Counted from the stretch's first letter, positions 11,003 through 23,037 are shown. The stretch is 64,000 bases of DNA from Planococcus beigongshangi (GCF_016820495.1 NZ_JADHDU010000001.1:186257-250256); one strand, 5' to 3'. A program made the numbers and translations. Notes: generated by a model not told the origin, from the letters alone.

Positions 11003-11164
11003 ATGCCGAAATATTTAAATTACCTTATCGTTATTCTTTGTATCATCTTGATCGTTTTTCTGTACAATAGGGCATTGGGTTCGATTCCGTTTATCATCCT
11101 GTCATTGTACTTGTTCTATTACGGCTGGAAAGTATTGGGGAAAAGAAAAAACAAGTCACGGTAG
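11003..11164 (+). CDS. Small two-helix membrane protein, 53 residues
   Basis: Starts MPKYLNYLIVILCI and ends GKRKNKSR. Two hydrophobic stretches (about residues 6-21 and 28-41) are joined by YNRALGS, and the tail is strongly basic, which predicts a hairpin membrane protein with cytoplasmic ends. The start has AAAGGA about 11 bases upstream and the gene sits 62 bases before rpoE. I do not recognise the family. Codon use is like its neighbours and the hydrophobic pattern is unlikely by chance. Confidence 0.6.
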   Translation: MPKYLNYLIVILCIILIVFLYNRALGSIPFIILSLYLFYYGWKVLGKRKNKSR

Positions 11165-11226
11165 CGGACTGCAGAGACTTTGTATATAATGAATTAAGTT
11201 AAGAGAGAAGAAGGGACGTGGACTAA

Positions 11227-11799
11227 TTGAAATTACGTGAATTATCCAGAGAAGAACTGATCGAAGAGTCGTTTGTCGACTTAACATATGCATTATTGGA
11301 AGAAACTCATGAAACAAAAACATACCCGGAAATCGTTGAGGAAATTGAGAATTTGCTTGGACTTTCGAAAGAAGAGATGAAAGCGCGCCTTGTACAATTC
11401 TATACGGATATGAATATTGATGGACGCTTCCTGATCCTTGGCGAAAACCGCTGGGGCCTTCGCGAATGGTATCCGGTCGAGCAGATCGAAGAAGAATCGG
11501 CTCCGACTGTCAAAGCCCGCAAGAAGAAAGCTAAAGTTGCGGATGACGAGGAATTCGACGAAATGGACCTTGAGATGGAAGACGAACTCGATTTTGATGA
11601 TTTCGATGAAGACGACGAAGATGAAGACGATGAGGACATCACACCGAAACTTGGTGAAGAAGTGGAAGTTCTCGACTTTGATACAGTTCCGGATGAAGAC
11701 GAAGATGAAGAGGATGTCGACGTACTTGTTGAAGACATCGACGGAAACATCATTGACGAAGATGAAGACGATGAAGATGAAGAAGACGAGTTGAAGTAA
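11227..11799 (+). CDS. rpoE: RNA polymerase delta subunit
   Basis: Delta factor of Gram-positive RNA polymerase, 190 residues. It raises transcript release and promoter selectivity. The folded N-terminal domain (to about residue 90; LSREELIEESFVDLTYALL) is followed by an almost wholly Asp/Glu tail, the family hallmark. The start is a TTG with AAGGGA about 10 bases upstream; no ATG or GTG lies nearby in frame. It is placed directly before pyrG as in B. subtilis. Confidence 0.95.
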   Translation: MKLRELSREELIEESFVDLTYALLEETHETKTYPEIVEEIENLLGLSKEEMKARLVQFYTDMNIDGRFLILGENRWGLREWYPVEQIEEESAPTVKARKKKAKVADDEEFDEMDLEMEDELDFDDFDEDDEDEDDEDITPKLGEEVEVLDFDTVPDEDEDEEDVDVLVEDIDGNIIDEDEDDEDEEDELK

Positions 11800-11816
11800 G
11801 CTGAACTTTTTTTACC

Positions 11817-11852
11817 TTGACTTTAACCGCTGGTCCGGATAAGATTTTACTG
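11817..11852 (+). promoter_or_regulatory. pyrG promoter starting at GGGC
   Basis: TTGACT, exactly 17 bases, TAAGAT, then 6 bases to GGGC with the start at G11852. A pyrG transcript beginning GGGC is the known condition for CTP-sensitive reiterative G addition in B. subtilis. Confidence 0.8.
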
Positions 11853-11928
11853 GGCTCCTTAAAATAGGAGATTGATTCGGAACAGTTTATGCGCTCCCTC
11901 TGCACGCAGCAGGAGGGGCGCTTTTTAT
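11852..11928 (+). promoter_or_regulatory. CTP-sensing attenuator of pyrG (leader terminator)
   Basis: The leader starts GGGCTCC, forms a small CTCCT/AGGAG hairpin, then a strong hairpin from GCGCTCCCTCTGC and GCAGGAGGGGCGC, followed by CTTTTTATTTTT. The 5' arm holds GCTCCCTC, nearly the GCUCCC-type target to which slipped poly-G pairs in B. subtilis. When CTP is low, RNA polymerase adds extra G at GGG; the G tract pairs with this arm and breaks the terminator. The mechanism is known for B. subtilis; its use here is inferred from matching parts. Confidence 0.75.
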
Positions 11929-11973
11929 TTTTCCCCGGGTCATATAAGTTGGAATAAAAAAATAAAAATATAC

Positions 11974-14082
<2,109 letters not shown>

Positions 14083-14090
14083 GACAAAAC

Positions 14091-14127
14091 AAAAGCCTTT
14101 CCGAAATATGTTTTCGGAAAGGCTTTT
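14091..14127. terminator. Bidirectional terminator between pyrG and ywjG
   Basis: AAAAGCCTTTCCGAAA pairs with TTTTCGGAAAGGCTTTT over a five-base loop. The A and T runs on both sides serve both converging genes. Confidence 0.9.
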
Positions 14128-14129
14128 GT

Positions 14130-14615
14130 TTATTCTGCCAGCATCTCTTTGATCATCAACTGAATGCTGTGATAGACATACAGCGCCGCCATTGCATGAG
14201 GCACGATGGGACGGCCGCCGGTTTCACTTGTCCTGATGCCTTTGTCGATGCCGAGCGACAGGAAGACTTCGGGCAGGTCACTGTTATAGGATTCTGCACA
14301 CAGCATGGCAAATGGGATGGCAGCATCCGACAGTCTGCCTGCCAGTTCATCCCCTTCGTCTTTTTTTGCTAGAATAAAGACACGGTCTGTGCTTGTCACC
14401 AGGCTGTCGGGTTTCCAGGCCCTTGCAGCAGCGAGAGGTTCGGCCCCGTCGATTGCTGCGGCCAAGACGGCTTTCATTTCACCGAAGGCTGCAATGTGAA
14501 TTATGCCTTCGCTGACAGCTGCCTGGGCAAGGAGACGCGCGATATCTTCAACTGTTTCCTCATGTCCTTCGATGTGCTGGAAGAGACCGGTCAATTGTGT
14601 GGACAGCATTTTCAA
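14130..14615 (-). CDS. ywjG: DUF2529 protein YwjG
   Basis: About 161 residues, convergent with pyrG and divergent from spo0F, exactly where B. subtilis has ywjG. It contains IIHIAAFGEMKAV and a C-terminal GGRPIVPHAMAALYVY, which look like a sugar-isomerase-type fold. No reaction is known. The TTG at 14615 is preferred because AGGTG is 6 bases upstream; a GTG at 14624 overlaps that site and an ATG at 14609 is also possible. Confidence 0.8.
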   Translation of the reverse strand: MKMLSTQLTGLFQHIEGHEETVEDIARLLAQAAVSEGIIHIAAFGEMKAVLAAAIDGAEPLAAARAWKPDSLVTSTDRVFILAKKDEGDELAGRLSDAAIPFAMLCAESYNSDLPEVFLSLGIDKGIRTSETGGRPIVPHAMAALYVYHSIQLMIKEMLAE

Positions 14616-14682
14616 ATCTATCACCTCATGCAGAATTATAACAGATGAAAAAAGTCGGAAAGCAGGATCAGGAGGGAATCTA

Positions 14683-15042
14683 ATGAAAAAGATTATGATT
14701 GTGGACGATCAGCTGGGTATCCGGATGCTTTTGGAAGAGGTTTTCTCAACGGAAGGATTCACGACGCTTTCTGCGGGCACCGGTCAGGAAGCGCTCGATA
14801 TTTTCAAGAATGAACGGCCGGAGCTCGTCCTGCTGGATATGAAAATTCCGGGAATGGATGGCATTGAAATCCTGAAGCGAATGAAACGGGAATGCAAAGG
14901 CGCCCAGGTCGTGATGATGACGGCTTACGGAGAACTGGATTTGATCGAAGAAGCGAAGAACTGGGGAGCTGTCTGCCATTTCACAAAACCGTTCGACGTC
15001 TTCGAGTTGCGCGAGACTGTAAAGAATTTGTTAGACGACTGA
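14683..15042 (+). CDS. spo0F: Response regulator Spo0F, single receiver domain
   Basis: A receiver domain of 119 residues without an output domain. The acidic pocket Asp8-Asp9, phosphorylated Asp52 (LLDMKIPG), Thr80 and Lys102 (FTKPFD) are all present. In spore formers it carries phosphate from sporulation kinases to Spo0B. All active residues are kept although other sporulation genes expected in this neighbourhood are absent. It starts at an ATG behind AGGAGGGAATCTA, about 68 bases from the divergent ywjG. Confidence 0.9.
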   Translation: MKKIMIVDDQLGIRMLLEEVFSTEGFTTLSAGTGQEALDIFKNERPELVLLDMKIPGMDGIEILKRMKRECKGAQVVMMTAYGELDLIEEAKNWGAVCHFTKPFDVFELRETVKNLLDD

Positions 15043-15128
15043 TACACTGGGAAGTGGCGTAGTGATACAGTTTTTGTTATGATGGGATAGGTATTTGCTT
15101 TATTCGACAGCTGAGGAGGAAATTTGGC

Positions 15129-15986
15129 ATGGCATTAGTTTCAATGAAAGAAATGATGATAAAAGGTAAAGAAGAAGGATATGCGATCGGTCAGTTCAAC
15201 CTGAACAACCTGGAATTCACACAGGCGATCCTGCAGGCGGCACAAGAGGAGAATTCTCCGGTCATTTGTGGTGTTTCTGAAGGAGCAGCCCGATATATGG
15301 GTGGATTTACAACGGTTGTGAATATGGTCAAAGGGCTGATCCATGATTATAAAATTACTGTGCCAGTGGCAATCCACCTGGATCACGGTTCAAGCTTCGA
15401 AAAGTGCAAGGAAGCGATTGATGCCGGTTTTACCTCAGTTATGATTGACGCATCACACCATCCTTTTGAAGAAAACATAGAAATTACAAAACAAGTCGTG
15501 GAATATGCACATAAACATAACGTTTCGGTTGAAGCGGAACTTGGCACTGTCGGCGGACAGGAAGATGACATCATCGCGGATGGCGTCATTTATGCGGATC
15601 CTCAGGAATGCAAACAGCTGGTTGAAGAAACTGGAATTGATTGCTTGGCGCCTGCTCTAGGTTCTGTCCATGGACCTTACAAAGGTGAACCGAATCTTGG
15701 CTTCAAGGAAATGGAAGAAATTTCACAGCTATGTGACGTGCCGCTTGTTCTTCACGGTGGTACAGGGATTCCAGTGAAAGATATTCAACGTTCTGTATCG
15801 CTTGGGACTGCGAAGATCAACGTCAACACGGAAAACCAGATTGCGTCTGCAAAAGCGGTCCGTGAAGTATTGGACAATGACAAAATCGTTTATGATCCGC
15901 GCAAGTACATGGGTCCTGCCCGTGAAGCGATCAAAGCGACTGTCATTGGAAAAATGCGCGAATTCGGAAGTTCGGGCAAAGCGTAA
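15129..15986 (+). CDS. fba: Class II fructose-bisphosphate aldolase
   Basis: Zinc-dependent aldolase of glycolysis and gluconeogenesis, 285 residues. Metal ligands and catalytic residues are visible: HLDHGSS (His83, Asp85, His86), GSVHGPYKG and LHGGTGIP. The ribosome site is GAGGAGG. A terminator-like hairpin separates it from the transaldolase, which may lower read-through. Confidence 0.95.
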   Translation: MALVSMKEMMIKGKEEGYAIGQFNLNNLEFTQAILQAAQEENSPVICGVSEGAARYMGGFTTVVNMVKGLIHDYKITVPVAIHLDHGSSFEKCKEAIDAGFTSVMIDASHHPFEENIEITKQVVEYAHKHNVSVEAELGTVGGQEDDIIADGVIYADPQECKQLVEETGIDCLAPALGSVHGPYKGEPNLGFKEMEEISQLCDVPLVLHGGTGIPVKDIQRSVSLGTAKINVNTENQIASAKAVREVLDNDKIVYDPRKYMGPAREAIKATVIGKMREFGSSGKA

Positions 15987-16011
15987 TAGATTGAATTAAA
16001 ATAGATGGAAG

Positions 16012-16048
16012 AGAGAAGAAGCGACCAAATCATCGCCTTCTCTTTTTT
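16012..16048 (+). terminator. Hairpin with T run between fba and tal
   Basis: AGAGAAG..GCGA pairs with TCGC..CTTCTCT (two A bulged) and is followed by a T run. No clear promoter is seen before tal, so it probably acts as a partial terminator. Confidence 0.7.
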
Positions 16049-16073
16049 CCGTACTACAGGAGGAAAATTGATT

Positions 16074-16724
16074 ATGAAATTTTTTATTGATACAGCGAAT
16101 TTTGAAGAGATTAAAGAAGCGCATTCATGGGGCATCCTTTCAGGTGTTACGACTAACCCGTCATTGGTTGCGAAAGAGAAGAACGTATCTTTCCACGATC
16201 GTTTGAAGGAAATCGCGGCTCTTGTCGACGGTTCGATCAGCGGGGAAGTTATCGCACTTGATGCAGAAGGCATGATCAAGGAAGGCCGCGAACTGGCTGA
16301 CCTGGCACCGAATATCACAGTTAAATTGCCGATGACGCCGGACGGCTTGAAAGCTTGCTCGGTTCTTGCAGCAGAAGGCAAGAAAGTCAACGTGACATTG
16401 ATCTTCAGTGCGAATCAGGCATTGCTGGCAGCACGCGCAGGCGCAGCTTACGTATCCCCATTCCTTGGACGCCTTGATGATATCGGCCATAACGGCATGG
16501 ATCTGATTGCGACGATCGCTGAGATATTCGCAATCCACGACATCGATTCTGAAATCATCGCTGCATCGATCCGCCACCCGCAGCACGTTACTGAAGCGGC
16601 GCTTAATGGTGCACACATCGGTACTATGCCGATTAAAGTTATGGAACAGATGTTCAAGCATCCGTTGACAGATAAAGGGATCGAAGCATTTTTGGCTGAC
16701 TGGGAAAAACGGACTGAAGGATAA
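16074..16724 (+). CDS. tal: Transaldolase, short FSA/TalC-like type
   Basis: A TIM-barrel Schiff-base aldolase of 216 residues in the non-oxidative pentose phosphate pathway. It starts [16 protein letters not shown], with SGVTTNPSL and the catalytic Lys84 in [11 protein letters not shown]. The size is typical of the short transaldolases that resemble fructose-6-phosphate aldolase. The ATG at 16074 follows an AGGAGG site. The next gene, murAB, starts 12 bases after its stop. Confidence 0.93.
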   Translation: MKFFIDTANFEEIKEAHSWGILSGVTTNPSLVAKEKNVSFHDRLKEIAALVDGSISGEVIALDAEGMIKEGRELADLAPNITVKLPMTPDGLKACSVLAAEGKKVNVTLIFSANQALLAARAGAAYVSPFLGRLDDIGHNGMDLIATIAEIFAIHDIDSEIIAASIRHPQHVTEAALNGAHIGTMPIKVMEQMFKHPLTDKGIEAFLADWEKRTEG

Positions 16725-16736
16725 AGGAGAATTATG

Positions 16737-18035
16737 ATGGACGTTTATAAAATTACAGGAGGCAAACGCCTTTCCGGTACGATAAAAGTCAATGGAGCAA
16801 AAAACAGCGCCGTAGCTCTGATTCCAGCTTCGATCCTAGCGAATTCACCTGTTCAGATTGAAGGCTTGCCCGGTATTTCTGACGTGTGGACGCTGAAGAG
16901 CATCTTAGAGGAAATCGGTGGCGAGGTCAGTTTTGAAAATGGCACGATGACCATCGATCCGACAAAAATGATCGATATGCCGTTGCCGAACGGCAATGTG
17001 AAAAAATTGCGGGCTTCCTATTATATGATGGGGGCGATGCTTGGCCGTTTCAAACACGCGGCTATCGGTTTGCCGGGCGGCTGTTTCCTTGGGCCGCGCC
17101 CGATCGATCAGCACATCAAAGGCTTTGAAGCGCTTGGCGCCAAAGTGACGAATGAGCATGGTGCCATTTATCTGCGGGCTGATGAACTGCGCGGCGCGAA
17201 AATTTATCTGGACGTCGTTTCAGTAGGCGCTACGATCAACATCATGCTGGCAGCCGTTTTGGCGAAAGGCCAGACGACGATTGAAAATGCTGCGAAAGAA
17301 CCGGAAATCATTGATGTCGCAACTTTATTGACAAATATGGGTGCGAAGATCAAAGGTGCCGGAACGAATGTCATCCGCATCGATGGGGTGGAGGAGCTGC
17401 ATGGCACTAACCATACGATTATCCCTGACCGCATCGAAGCGGGAACTTTCATGATCCTGGCCGCAGCTGCGGGAGATGGCATTACGATCGATAACGTGAT
17501 TCCTTTCCATATGGAAGCTTTAACTGCCAAATTACGTGAAATGGGTGTTGAAGTACAGGAAGGCGAAGAATCGATCTATATTCCGAAACCTGAGAAATTG
17601 CAGGCGATAGACGTCAAAACCCTGGTATACCCTGGTTTTGCGACAGACCTTCAGCAACCATTTTCAGTGCTGATGACGCAGGCGGAAGGTTCGTCGATGA
17701 TAACGGATACCATCTATTCGGCCCGTTTCAAACACATTGATGAACTTCGCCGCATGAATGCGAGCGGCAGAGTCGAAGGCCGGGCAGCGGTCATCACCGG
17801 TCCGACTCCTTTGACTTCAGCCACTGTGGTCGCTTCCGATCTTCGGGCAGGTGCAGCGTTAGTGATTGCCGGACTTCTTGCTGAAGGTGAGACGGAAATT
17901 CGTGAAATCTACCATATCGAACGCGGTTATGCTGAAATCATTGAGAAATTGCGCGGCCTGGGGGCAGACATCCGGAGAGAGACGATCGATCCGGTGACAA
18001 GTGTGAAGTCTGACCTTAGTACAGACGCTAATTAA
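16737..18035 (+). CDS. murAB: UDP-GlcNAc 1-carboxyvinyltransferase, second copy (MurAB/MurZ)
   Basis: First committed step of peptidoglycan synthesis: transfer of enolpyruvate from PEP to UDP-GlcNAc. It has 432 residues, KN pair Lys22-Asn23 and Cys116 in [12 protein letters not shown], the residue alkylated by fosfomycin. The window encodes another MurA at 41583. This one lies beside fba and tal as in B. subtilis murAB. An ATG at 16734 is also possible, but AAGGAG spacing favours 16737. Confidence 0.94.
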   Translation: MDVYKITGGKRLSGTIKVNGAKNSAVALIPASILANSPVQIEGLPGISDVWTLKSILEEIGGEVSFENGTMTIDPTKMIDMPLPNGNVKKLRASYYMMGAMLGRFKHAAIGLPGGCFLGPRPIDQHIKGFEALGAKVTNEHGAIYLRADELRGAKIYLDVVSVGATINIMLAAVLAKGQTTIENAAKEPEIIDVATLLTNMGAKIKGAGTNVIRIDGVEELHGTNHTIIPDRIEAGTFMILAAAAGDGITIDNVIPFHMEALTAKLREMGVEVQEGEESIYIPKPEKLQAIDVKTLVYPGFATDLQQPFSVLMTQAEGSSMITDTIYSARFKHIDELRRMNASGRVEGRAAVITGPTPLTSATVVASDLRAGAALVIAGLLAEGETEIREIYHIERGYAEIIEKLRGLGADIRRETIDPVTSVKSDLSTDAN

Positions 18036-18058
18036 CTCGGATTTGGCTTTACAATATA

Positions 18059-18067
18059 TGTTATAAT
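18059..18067 (+). promoter_or_regulatory. Extended -10 promoter before glpX
   Basis: TGTTATAAT has the TG extension and a perfect TATAAT; no good -35 box is seen. Confidence 0.45.
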
Positions 18068-18108
18068 TTGATGGATATATAGTGAGCTGAACGGGAGGAA
18101 CAGATGAT

Positions 18109-19074
18109 ATGGAACGCAGTTTATCAATGGAATTAGTGCGTGTAACTGAAGCGGCAGCAATCGCTTCCGCAAGATGGATGGGCCGCGGCCTGAAAATTGA
18201 AGCGGATGATGCGGCCACTTCGGCTATGAGAACCGTATTTGATACGATCCCGATGAGGGGCGTCGTCGTAATCGGCGAAGGTGAAATGGACGAAGCGCCG
18301 ATGCTTTACATCGGAGAAGAGCTTGGTACAGGCAATGGTCCGGAAGTGGACGTTGCAGTTGACCCGCTGGAAGGAACGAATATTGTAGCGGCGGGAAGCT
18401 GGAATGCGCTGGCGGTTTTAGCCATTGCTGACCGGGGGAATCTTTTGAATGCACCGGATATGTATATGGATAAAATTGCGGTCGGCCCTGAAGCTGTAGG
18501 GAAAATTGATATCAATGCACCGGTCATCGATAACCTTCGTGCTGTGGCGAAAGCCAAGAACAAGGATATCGAAGAAGTGGTCGCTACGGTTTTGAACCGT
18601 GAACGGCATGCCGGGGTCATCCAGCAGATCCGCGATGCCGGAGCCCGCATCAAACTCATCAACGACGGGGATGTTGCCGGAGCCATCAATACGGCTTTTG
18701 ATCAAACAGGTGTGGATATCCTGTTCGGCATCGGTGGAGCACCTGAAGGGGTTATTGCGGCTGTAGGCCTGAAATGCCTGGGCGGAGAACTCCAAGGCAA
18801 GCTGATCCCACAGAACGATGAAGAGAAACAGCGCTGCATCGATATGGGGATCGACATCGATAAAGTTCTGATGATGGATGATCTTGTCAAAGGCGACGAC
18901 GCAATTTTTGCGGCTACCGGTGTAACTGATGGTGAGTTGCTGCGCGGCGTTCAATTGAAAGGCGGCTTTGCAGAAAGCCATACCTTGGTCATGCGCGCGA
19001 AATCAGGGACGGTCCGCTTTGTAGAAGGGCGCCACAGTCTGAAGAAAAAACCGAATCTCGTTATGAATGATTGA
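18109..19074 (+). CDS. glpX: Class II fructose-1,6-bisphosphatase
   Basis: Gluconeogenic phosphatase of 321 residues. The metal-site motifs are [10 protein letters not shown] and [14 protein letters not shown] precedes the ATG at 18109; an ATG 5 bases earlier is out of frame. In B. subtilis glpX (ywjI) also neighbours murAB and rho. It seems to have its own promoter and terminator. Confidence 0.94.
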   Translation: MERSLSMELVRVTEAAAIASARWMGRGLKIEADDAATSAMRTVFDTIPMRGVVVIGEGEMDEAPMLYIGEELGTGNGPEVDVAVDPLEGTNIVAAGSWNALAVLAIADRGNLLNAPDMYMDKIAVGPEAVGKIDINAPVIDNLRAVAKAKNKDIEEVVATVLNRERHAGVIQQIRDAGARIKLINDGDVAGAINTAFDQTGVDILFGIGGAPEGVIAAVGLKCLGGELQGKLIPQNDEEKQRCIDMGIDIDKVLMMDDLVKGDDAIFAATGVTDGELLRGVQLKGGFAESHTLVMRAKSGTVRFVEGRHSLKKKPNLVMND

Positions 19075-19091
19075 TCAATGAACTTCAACTT

Positions 19092-19121
19092 GAGTCCGGC
19101 TGACTGCCGGGCTCCTTCTTT
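19092..19121 (+). terminator. Terminator after glpX
   Basis: GAGTCCGGC pairs with GCCGGGCTC over a five-base loop and is followed by a T-rich CTTCTTT. Confidence 0.65.
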
Positions 19122-19187
19122 ACAATCTTCCAATCCATAACCCCAAAACCCAAACAAAAAATTAGAATAAGAGTGGTGTCCTCATAC

Positions 19188-20471
19188 ATGTCAATGATTA
19201 CAATTTCCGCTTTGGAAAACATGACCCTGAAAGAACTTTATAATTTAGCAAAAGAGTACAAACTGGTTAACTACAGCAAGCTCTCAAAAAAAGAATTGAT
19301 TTTCGCGATCTTAAAAACCCGGGCTGAACAGGAAGGCTTCTTCTTTATGGAAGGGGTTCTTGAAATCATCCAATCCGAAGGTTTCGGATTCCTGCGCCCG
19401 ATCAACTATTCACCAAGCTCACAGGATATTTATATTTCTGCATCCCAGATCCGCCGCTTTGATCTGCGGAACGGAGATAAAGTTTCAGGGAAAGTTCGTC
19501 CGCCAAAAGAAAATGAACGCTATTTCGGGCTTCTTCAGGTAGAAGCGGTAAATGGCGAAGATCCGGAAGTCGCAAAAGAACGCGTTCATTTCCCAGGTCT
19601 GACACCACTGTACCCTGACCGTCATATCCGTCTCGAAACAACGCATCATCATTTGTCTACACGCATCATGGATCTGGTGTCGCCAGTCGGTTTTGGCCAG
19701 CGCGGCTTGATCGTGGCACCGCCGAAAGCCGGCAAAACGATGCTGCTGAAAGAAATCGCCAACTCCATTACAACCAATCATCCTGAAGCCGAATTGATTG
19801 TACTGTTGATCGACGAGCGTCCGGAAGAGGTGACAGATATCGAACGTTCAGTGAATGCGGACGTCGTCTCTTCGACATTCGATGAGATTCCTGAAAACCA
19901 TGTCAAAGTGGCTGAACTGGTGCTGGAACGTGCGATGCGCCTTGTCGAACATAAACGTGACGTCATCATTCTCATGGACTCGATAACGAGATTGGCTCGT
20001 GCATACAACCTGGTGATTCCACCGAGCGGCCGTACCTTGTCGGGCGGGATCGACCCTGCAGCTTTCCACCGGCCAAAACGTTTCTTCGGTGCTGCGCGCA
20101 ACATTGAAGAAGGCGGCAGCCTGACGATTCTGGCGACTGCGCTTGTGGAAACAGGCTCCCGTATGGATGAAGTCATTTATGAAGAATTTAAAGGGACCGG
20201 TAATATGGAGCTGCATCTAGATCGCTCCTTGGCCGAGCGCCGCATTTTCCCGGCACTTGATATTCGCAGATCCGGGACGCGGAAGGAAGAATTGTTGATC
20301 GGAAAAGAAGAACTTGATAAACTGTGGAAAATCCGCAAAACGTTTTCGGATTCACATGATTTCGGAGAACGTTTCCTGAAGAAATTAAATCAGACGGAAA
20401 CAAACGAAGAGTTTTTCGAGCAATTATCCACAGAAATGAAAGCACACCGGACATCCAAGAAGATGATTTAA
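19188..20471 (+). CDS. rho: Transcription termination factor Rho
   Basis: A hexameric RNA helicase of 427 residues. The N-terminal helical part is [14 protein letters not shown], the RNA-binding cold-shock-like part has [12 protein letters not shown], and the P-loop is [14 protein letters not shown] with Walker B ILMDSITR. The ATG at 19188 gives the B. subtilis-like start ([10 protein letters not shown]) with a ribosome site AGTGGTG 9 bases away; GTG codons at 19173 and 19176 overlap that site. Confidence 0.95.
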   Translation: MSMITISALENMTLKELYNLAKEYKLVNYSKLSKKELIFAILKTRAEQEGFFFMEGVLEIIQSEGFGFLRPINYSPSSQDIYISASQIRRFDLRNGDKVSGKVRPPKENERYFGLLQVEAVNGEDPEVAKERVHFPGLTPLYPDRHIRLETTHHHLSTRIMDLVSPVGFGQRGLIVAPPKAGKTMLLKEIANSITTNHPEAELIVLLIDERPEEVTDIERSVNADVVSSTFDEIPENHVKVAELVLERAMRLVEHKRDVIILMDSITRLARAYNLVIPPSGRTLSGGIDPAAFHRPKRFFGAARNIEEGGSLTILATALVETGSRMDEVIYEEFKGTGNMELHLDRSLAERRIFPALDIRRSGTRKEELLIGKEELDKLWKIRKTFSDSHDFGERFLKKLNQTETNEEFFEQLSTEMKAHRTSKKMI

Positions 20472-20475
20472 TTTC

Positions 20476-20504
20476 TTGCAATCATGACCGAAACTTGTTA
20501 TTAT
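20476..20504 (+). promoter_or_regulatory. Promoter of rpmE
   Basis: TTGCAA, exactly 17 bases, TATTAT. It begins 4 bases after the rho stop. Confidence 0.7.
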
Positions 20505-20528
20505 AGTATCAATGAGTCAAAAGCAAAG

Positions 20529-20568
20529 CTATTGCATATACGGCCTAAAGAGCCGTGTAAGGCAATAG
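20529..20568 (+). promoter_or_regulatory. Structured 5' leader of rpmE, putative L31 leader
   Basis: CTATTGC pairs with GCAATAG and the inner ACGGC with GCCGT, making a long two-part stem in the 5' leader. Ribosomal-protein L31 leaders have been described in Firmicutes, and in that class L31 represses its own mRNA. Membership here is judged only from place and shape. Confidence 0.5.
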
Positions 20569-20622
20569 TAAAATAGATTAAACTCTGTTCCGGATGGTTC
20601 AGGGCGAGAGGAGAAAAACACA

Positions 20623-20847
20623 ATGAAAACAGGAATTCACCCAGAATACAAACAGGCAACAGTAACATGCTCTTGCGGTAACTCTTTCACTACAGGTTCT
20701 GTAAAAGAAGATATCACAGTTGAGCTTTGCTCGGAATGTCATCCATTCTACACTGGCCGCCAAAAATTCGCAGCTGCTGACGGCCGCGTTGACCGTTTCA
20801 ACAAAAAATACGGTCTTAAAGAAGAAATCAACAACGAAGAAAAATAA
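20623..20847 (+). CDS. rpmE: 50S ribosomal protein L31, zinc form
   Basis: Ribosomal protein bridging the subunits, 74 residues. Cysteines in VTCSCGNSF and [12 protein letters not shown] form the zinc site, so this is the C+ (zinc-containing) type that is usually replaced by a C- paralogue under zinc starvation. GAGAGGAG precedes the start. A family-1 repeat begins 5 bases after the stop. Confidence 0.95.
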   Translation: MKTGIHPEYKQATVTCSCGNSFTTGSVKEDITVELCSECHPFYTGRQKFAAADGRVDRFNKKYGLKEEINNEEK

Positions 20848-20851
20848 AAAC

Positions 20852-20968
20852 GAAAAGCGAAAGCGCCCGTTAAGCTCTGACAGGCATAAGATGGATCAGC
20901 GAAGTGGCCTTGGCCGTGCAGCTGAGCTGGCTTATGACCCGAAGAGCTGGGCCGCTTGAGTCTGGACA
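20852..20968 (+). repeat. Family-1 structured repeat after rpmE
   Basis: Runs from GAAAAGCGAAAGCGCCCG to GTCTGGACA. Stems: GCGCCC with GGGCCGC (one bulge), AGCTCT with AGAGCT, and CATAAG with CTTATG. It lies on the coding strand 5 bases after the stop codon. Confidence 0.85.
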
Positions 20969-20982
20969 CTTCAGAAAAAATA

Positions 20983-21020
20983 CCTGCCTTGCGCGAAAAC
21001 GCCGGGCAGGATTTTTTTTT
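20983..21020 (+). terminator. Terminator of rpmE
   Basis: CCTGCC pairs with GGCAGG, followed by ATTTTTTTTT. It comes after the family-1 repeat, so the repeat is transcribed with rpmE. Confidence 0.85.
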
Positions 21021-21125
21021 GCTTTTTATCACAAAAATGCCTACATAATCTTAAAAAAATAGAGTAAACGACGCTGGATTTAGGTATTATTAAGAATAAC
21101 CAAGCGTTTGAAAGGGGTCCCTACA

Positions 21126-21719
21126 ATGTATGTAATGAAACAGACAGGCTGGGTGGAAGTGATCTGCGGAAGCATGTTTTCCGGTAAATCGGAGGAATTG
21201 ATCCGCCGTGTCCGCCGCTCGCAATTCGCCAAACAGAAAATCGCCGTCTTCAAACCGAAAATTGATGACCGCTACAGTAAAGAAGCGGTCGTATCACATA
21301 ATGGCACAACAGTTATCGCATTGCCGATCACCCATTCAGAAGAAATGTGGGAGCATATCACTGACGAATTTGATGTGATTGCCATCGACGAAGCACAATT
21401 TTTTGACGAAGGCATCGTTGAAAACGTTCAAAAGCTCGCGAACCACGGTTACCGGGTGATTGTAGCCGGTCTCGACCAGGATTTCAGGGGTGCGCCATTC
21501 GGACCGATGCCGGCATTGCTCGCAATTGCCGAACAAGTAACAAAACTGCAGGCAGTCTGCACGGTCTGCGGTTCACCGGCGAGCCGGACACAGCGCCTGA
21601 TTGACGGAAAACCTGCCGGGTCGGATGATCCCATCATCCTGGTCGGTGCCTCAGAAGCATATGAGCCAAGATGCCGCCATCATCATGAAGTGCCGGCAGG
21701 CGTAACCGTTTCTAAATAG
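21126..21719 (+). CDS. tdk: Thymidine kinase
   Basis: Salvage kinase making dTMP from thymidine, 197 residues, type II. P-loop [20 protein letters not shown] motif with the catalytic Glu; zinc ligands in CTVCGSPA and near CRHHHEVP. The ATG at 21126 has AAAGGGG at good distance; a TTG at 21108 lies on the wrong side of that site. Confidence 0.95.
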   Translation: MYVMKQTGWVEVICGSMFSGKSEELIRRVRRSQFAKQKIAVFKPKIDDRYSKEAVVSHNGTTVIALPITHSEEMWEHITDEFDVIAIDEAQFFDEGIVENVQKLANHGYRVIVAGLDQDFRGAPFGPMPALLAIAEQVTKLQAVCTVCGSPASRTQRLIDGKPAGSDDPIILVGASEAYEPRCRHHHEVPAGVTVSK

Positions 21720-21765
21720 AAGCCTATCTGCTTTTTGGTGTCACAGTGACAGCTGCAAATGGTTT

Positions 21766-21840
21766 CGCTGCTCCTGCATCGCTGCGCTGCTTCGTCGCAA
21801 AGGAGTTGCCCCAAAATCCCTTTTGGGACAACTCCTTGGC
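21766..21840 (-). repeat. Hairpin-plus-tail repeat module, reverse orientation
   Basis: Read on the minus strand, a hairpin AAGGAGTTGTCCCAAAA / TTTTGGGGCAACTCCTT is followed by TTGCGACGAAGCAGCGCAGC and GATGCAGGAGCAGC. On the plus strand the hairpin comes second and could end tdk transcripts, although no T run follows. Confidence 0.8.
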
Positions 21841-21891
21841 TGACGCTGGGACCCGAAAAAGTGAAGCCAAAAGAGAAAGTGACACTGTACT

Positions 21892-21919
21892 TTTACGCTA
21901 AGGGCAGAAAGTATATAAT
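21892..21919 (+). promoter_or_regulatory. Promoter of prfA-prmC
   Basis: TTTACG, 16 bases, perfect TATAAT, 44 bases before the prfA start. Confidence 0.65.
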
Positions 21920-21963
21920 ATAGAAAGAACTTAAAATCGCAACAGGAAAAAGAGGTGACGGCG

Positions 21964-23037
21964 ATGTTTGATCGTTTGCAGTCTGTAGAAGATCGATACG
22001 ACCGTTTGAATGAATTATTGAGTGATCCCGATATTGTCAGCGATACAAATAAGCTGCGCGAATATTCGAAAGAGCAATCCGATCTGCAGGAAACAGTGGA
22101 AGCCTATCGTGAATATAAAGAAATACAGTCGCAATTGGCTGACGCTAAAGCGATGTTCGATGACAAAATGGACGCCGATATGCGTGAAATGGTCAAAGAG
22201 GAAGTAAATGAATTGGAAGATAAAGTGGAGGAGATTGAAGCGCGTCTCCATATTTTATTGATCCCGAAAGATCCGAATGACGATAAGAACGTCATCATGG
22301 AAATCCGCGGAGCAGCGGGCGGAGATGAGGCTGCGCTGTTTGCTGGTGATCTTTACCGCATGTACAGCCGTTTTGCGGAATCGAAAGGCTGGAAAGTGTC
22401 GATTATGGATTCTTCTCCGACAGGTCTTGGCGGTTTCAAGGAAATCGTCTTCATGGTTTCCGGAAAAGGCGCTTATTCCAAATTGAAATTCGAAAACGGC
22501 GCTCACCGCGTGCAGCGTGTCCCGGAAACGGAATCAGGTGGACGGATCCATACGTCGACAGCAACGGTGGCTTGTCTGCCGGAAGTTGAAGAAGTGGAAG
22601 TCGAAATCCATGATAATGACATCCGTGTAGACACATATGCGTCATCAGGCGCCGGCGGACAATCGGTCAATACGACGATGTCAGCGGTCCGGTTAACGCA
22701 TATTCCGACAAATACGGTCGTAACGTGTCAGGATGAAAAATCACAGATCAAGAACAAGGCGAGTGCCATGAAAGTCCTTCGTGCACGCGTCTACGATAAA
22801 TTCCAGCAGGAAGCACAAGCGGAGTATGATGCTGTCCGTAAATCAGCAGTCGGAACGGGTGACCGTTCTGAACGTATCCGCACATATAATTATCCACAGA
22901 ACCGGGTGACGGACCACCGTATCGGATTGACGATCCAGAAATTGGATCAGATTCTTCAAGGGAAAATGGATGAAGTGATTGACGCATTGATCGTGGAAGA
23001 GCAGTCTGCAAGAATGGAAAGCCTCAACAATGCATAA
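21964..23037 (+). CDS. prfA: Peptide chain release factor 1
   Basis: Recognises UAA and UAG and triggers peptide release; 357 residues. The codon-reading tripeptide is Pro-Glu-Thr at 187-189 (RVPETES), and GGQ at 231-233 enters the peptidyl transferase centre. AGAGGTGA lies before the ATG at 21964; the GTG at 21955 is inside that site. The gene overlaps prmC by 8 bases. Confidence 0.95.
   Translation: MFDRLQSVEDRYDRLNELLSDPDIVSDTNKLREYSKEQSDLQETVEAYREYKEIQSQLADAKAMFDDKMDADMREMVKEEVNELEDKVEEIEARLHILLIPKDPNDDKNVIMEIRGAAGGDEAALFAGDLYRMYSRFAESKGWKVSIMDSSPTGLGGFKEIVFMVSGKGAYSKLKFENGAHRVQRVPETESGGRIHTSTATVACLPEVEEVEVEIHDNDIRVDTYASSGAGGQSVNTTMSAVRLTHIPTNTVVTCQDEKSQIKNKASAMKVLRARVYDKFQQEAQAEYDAVRKSAVGTGDRSERIRTYNYPQNRVTDHRIGLTIQKLDQILQGKMDEVIDALIVEEQSARMESLNNA

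Noticed and set aside
11400..11753. Serine-rich frame opposite rpoE
   Set aside because: It is the antisense reading of the Asp/Glu tail codons of rpoE.
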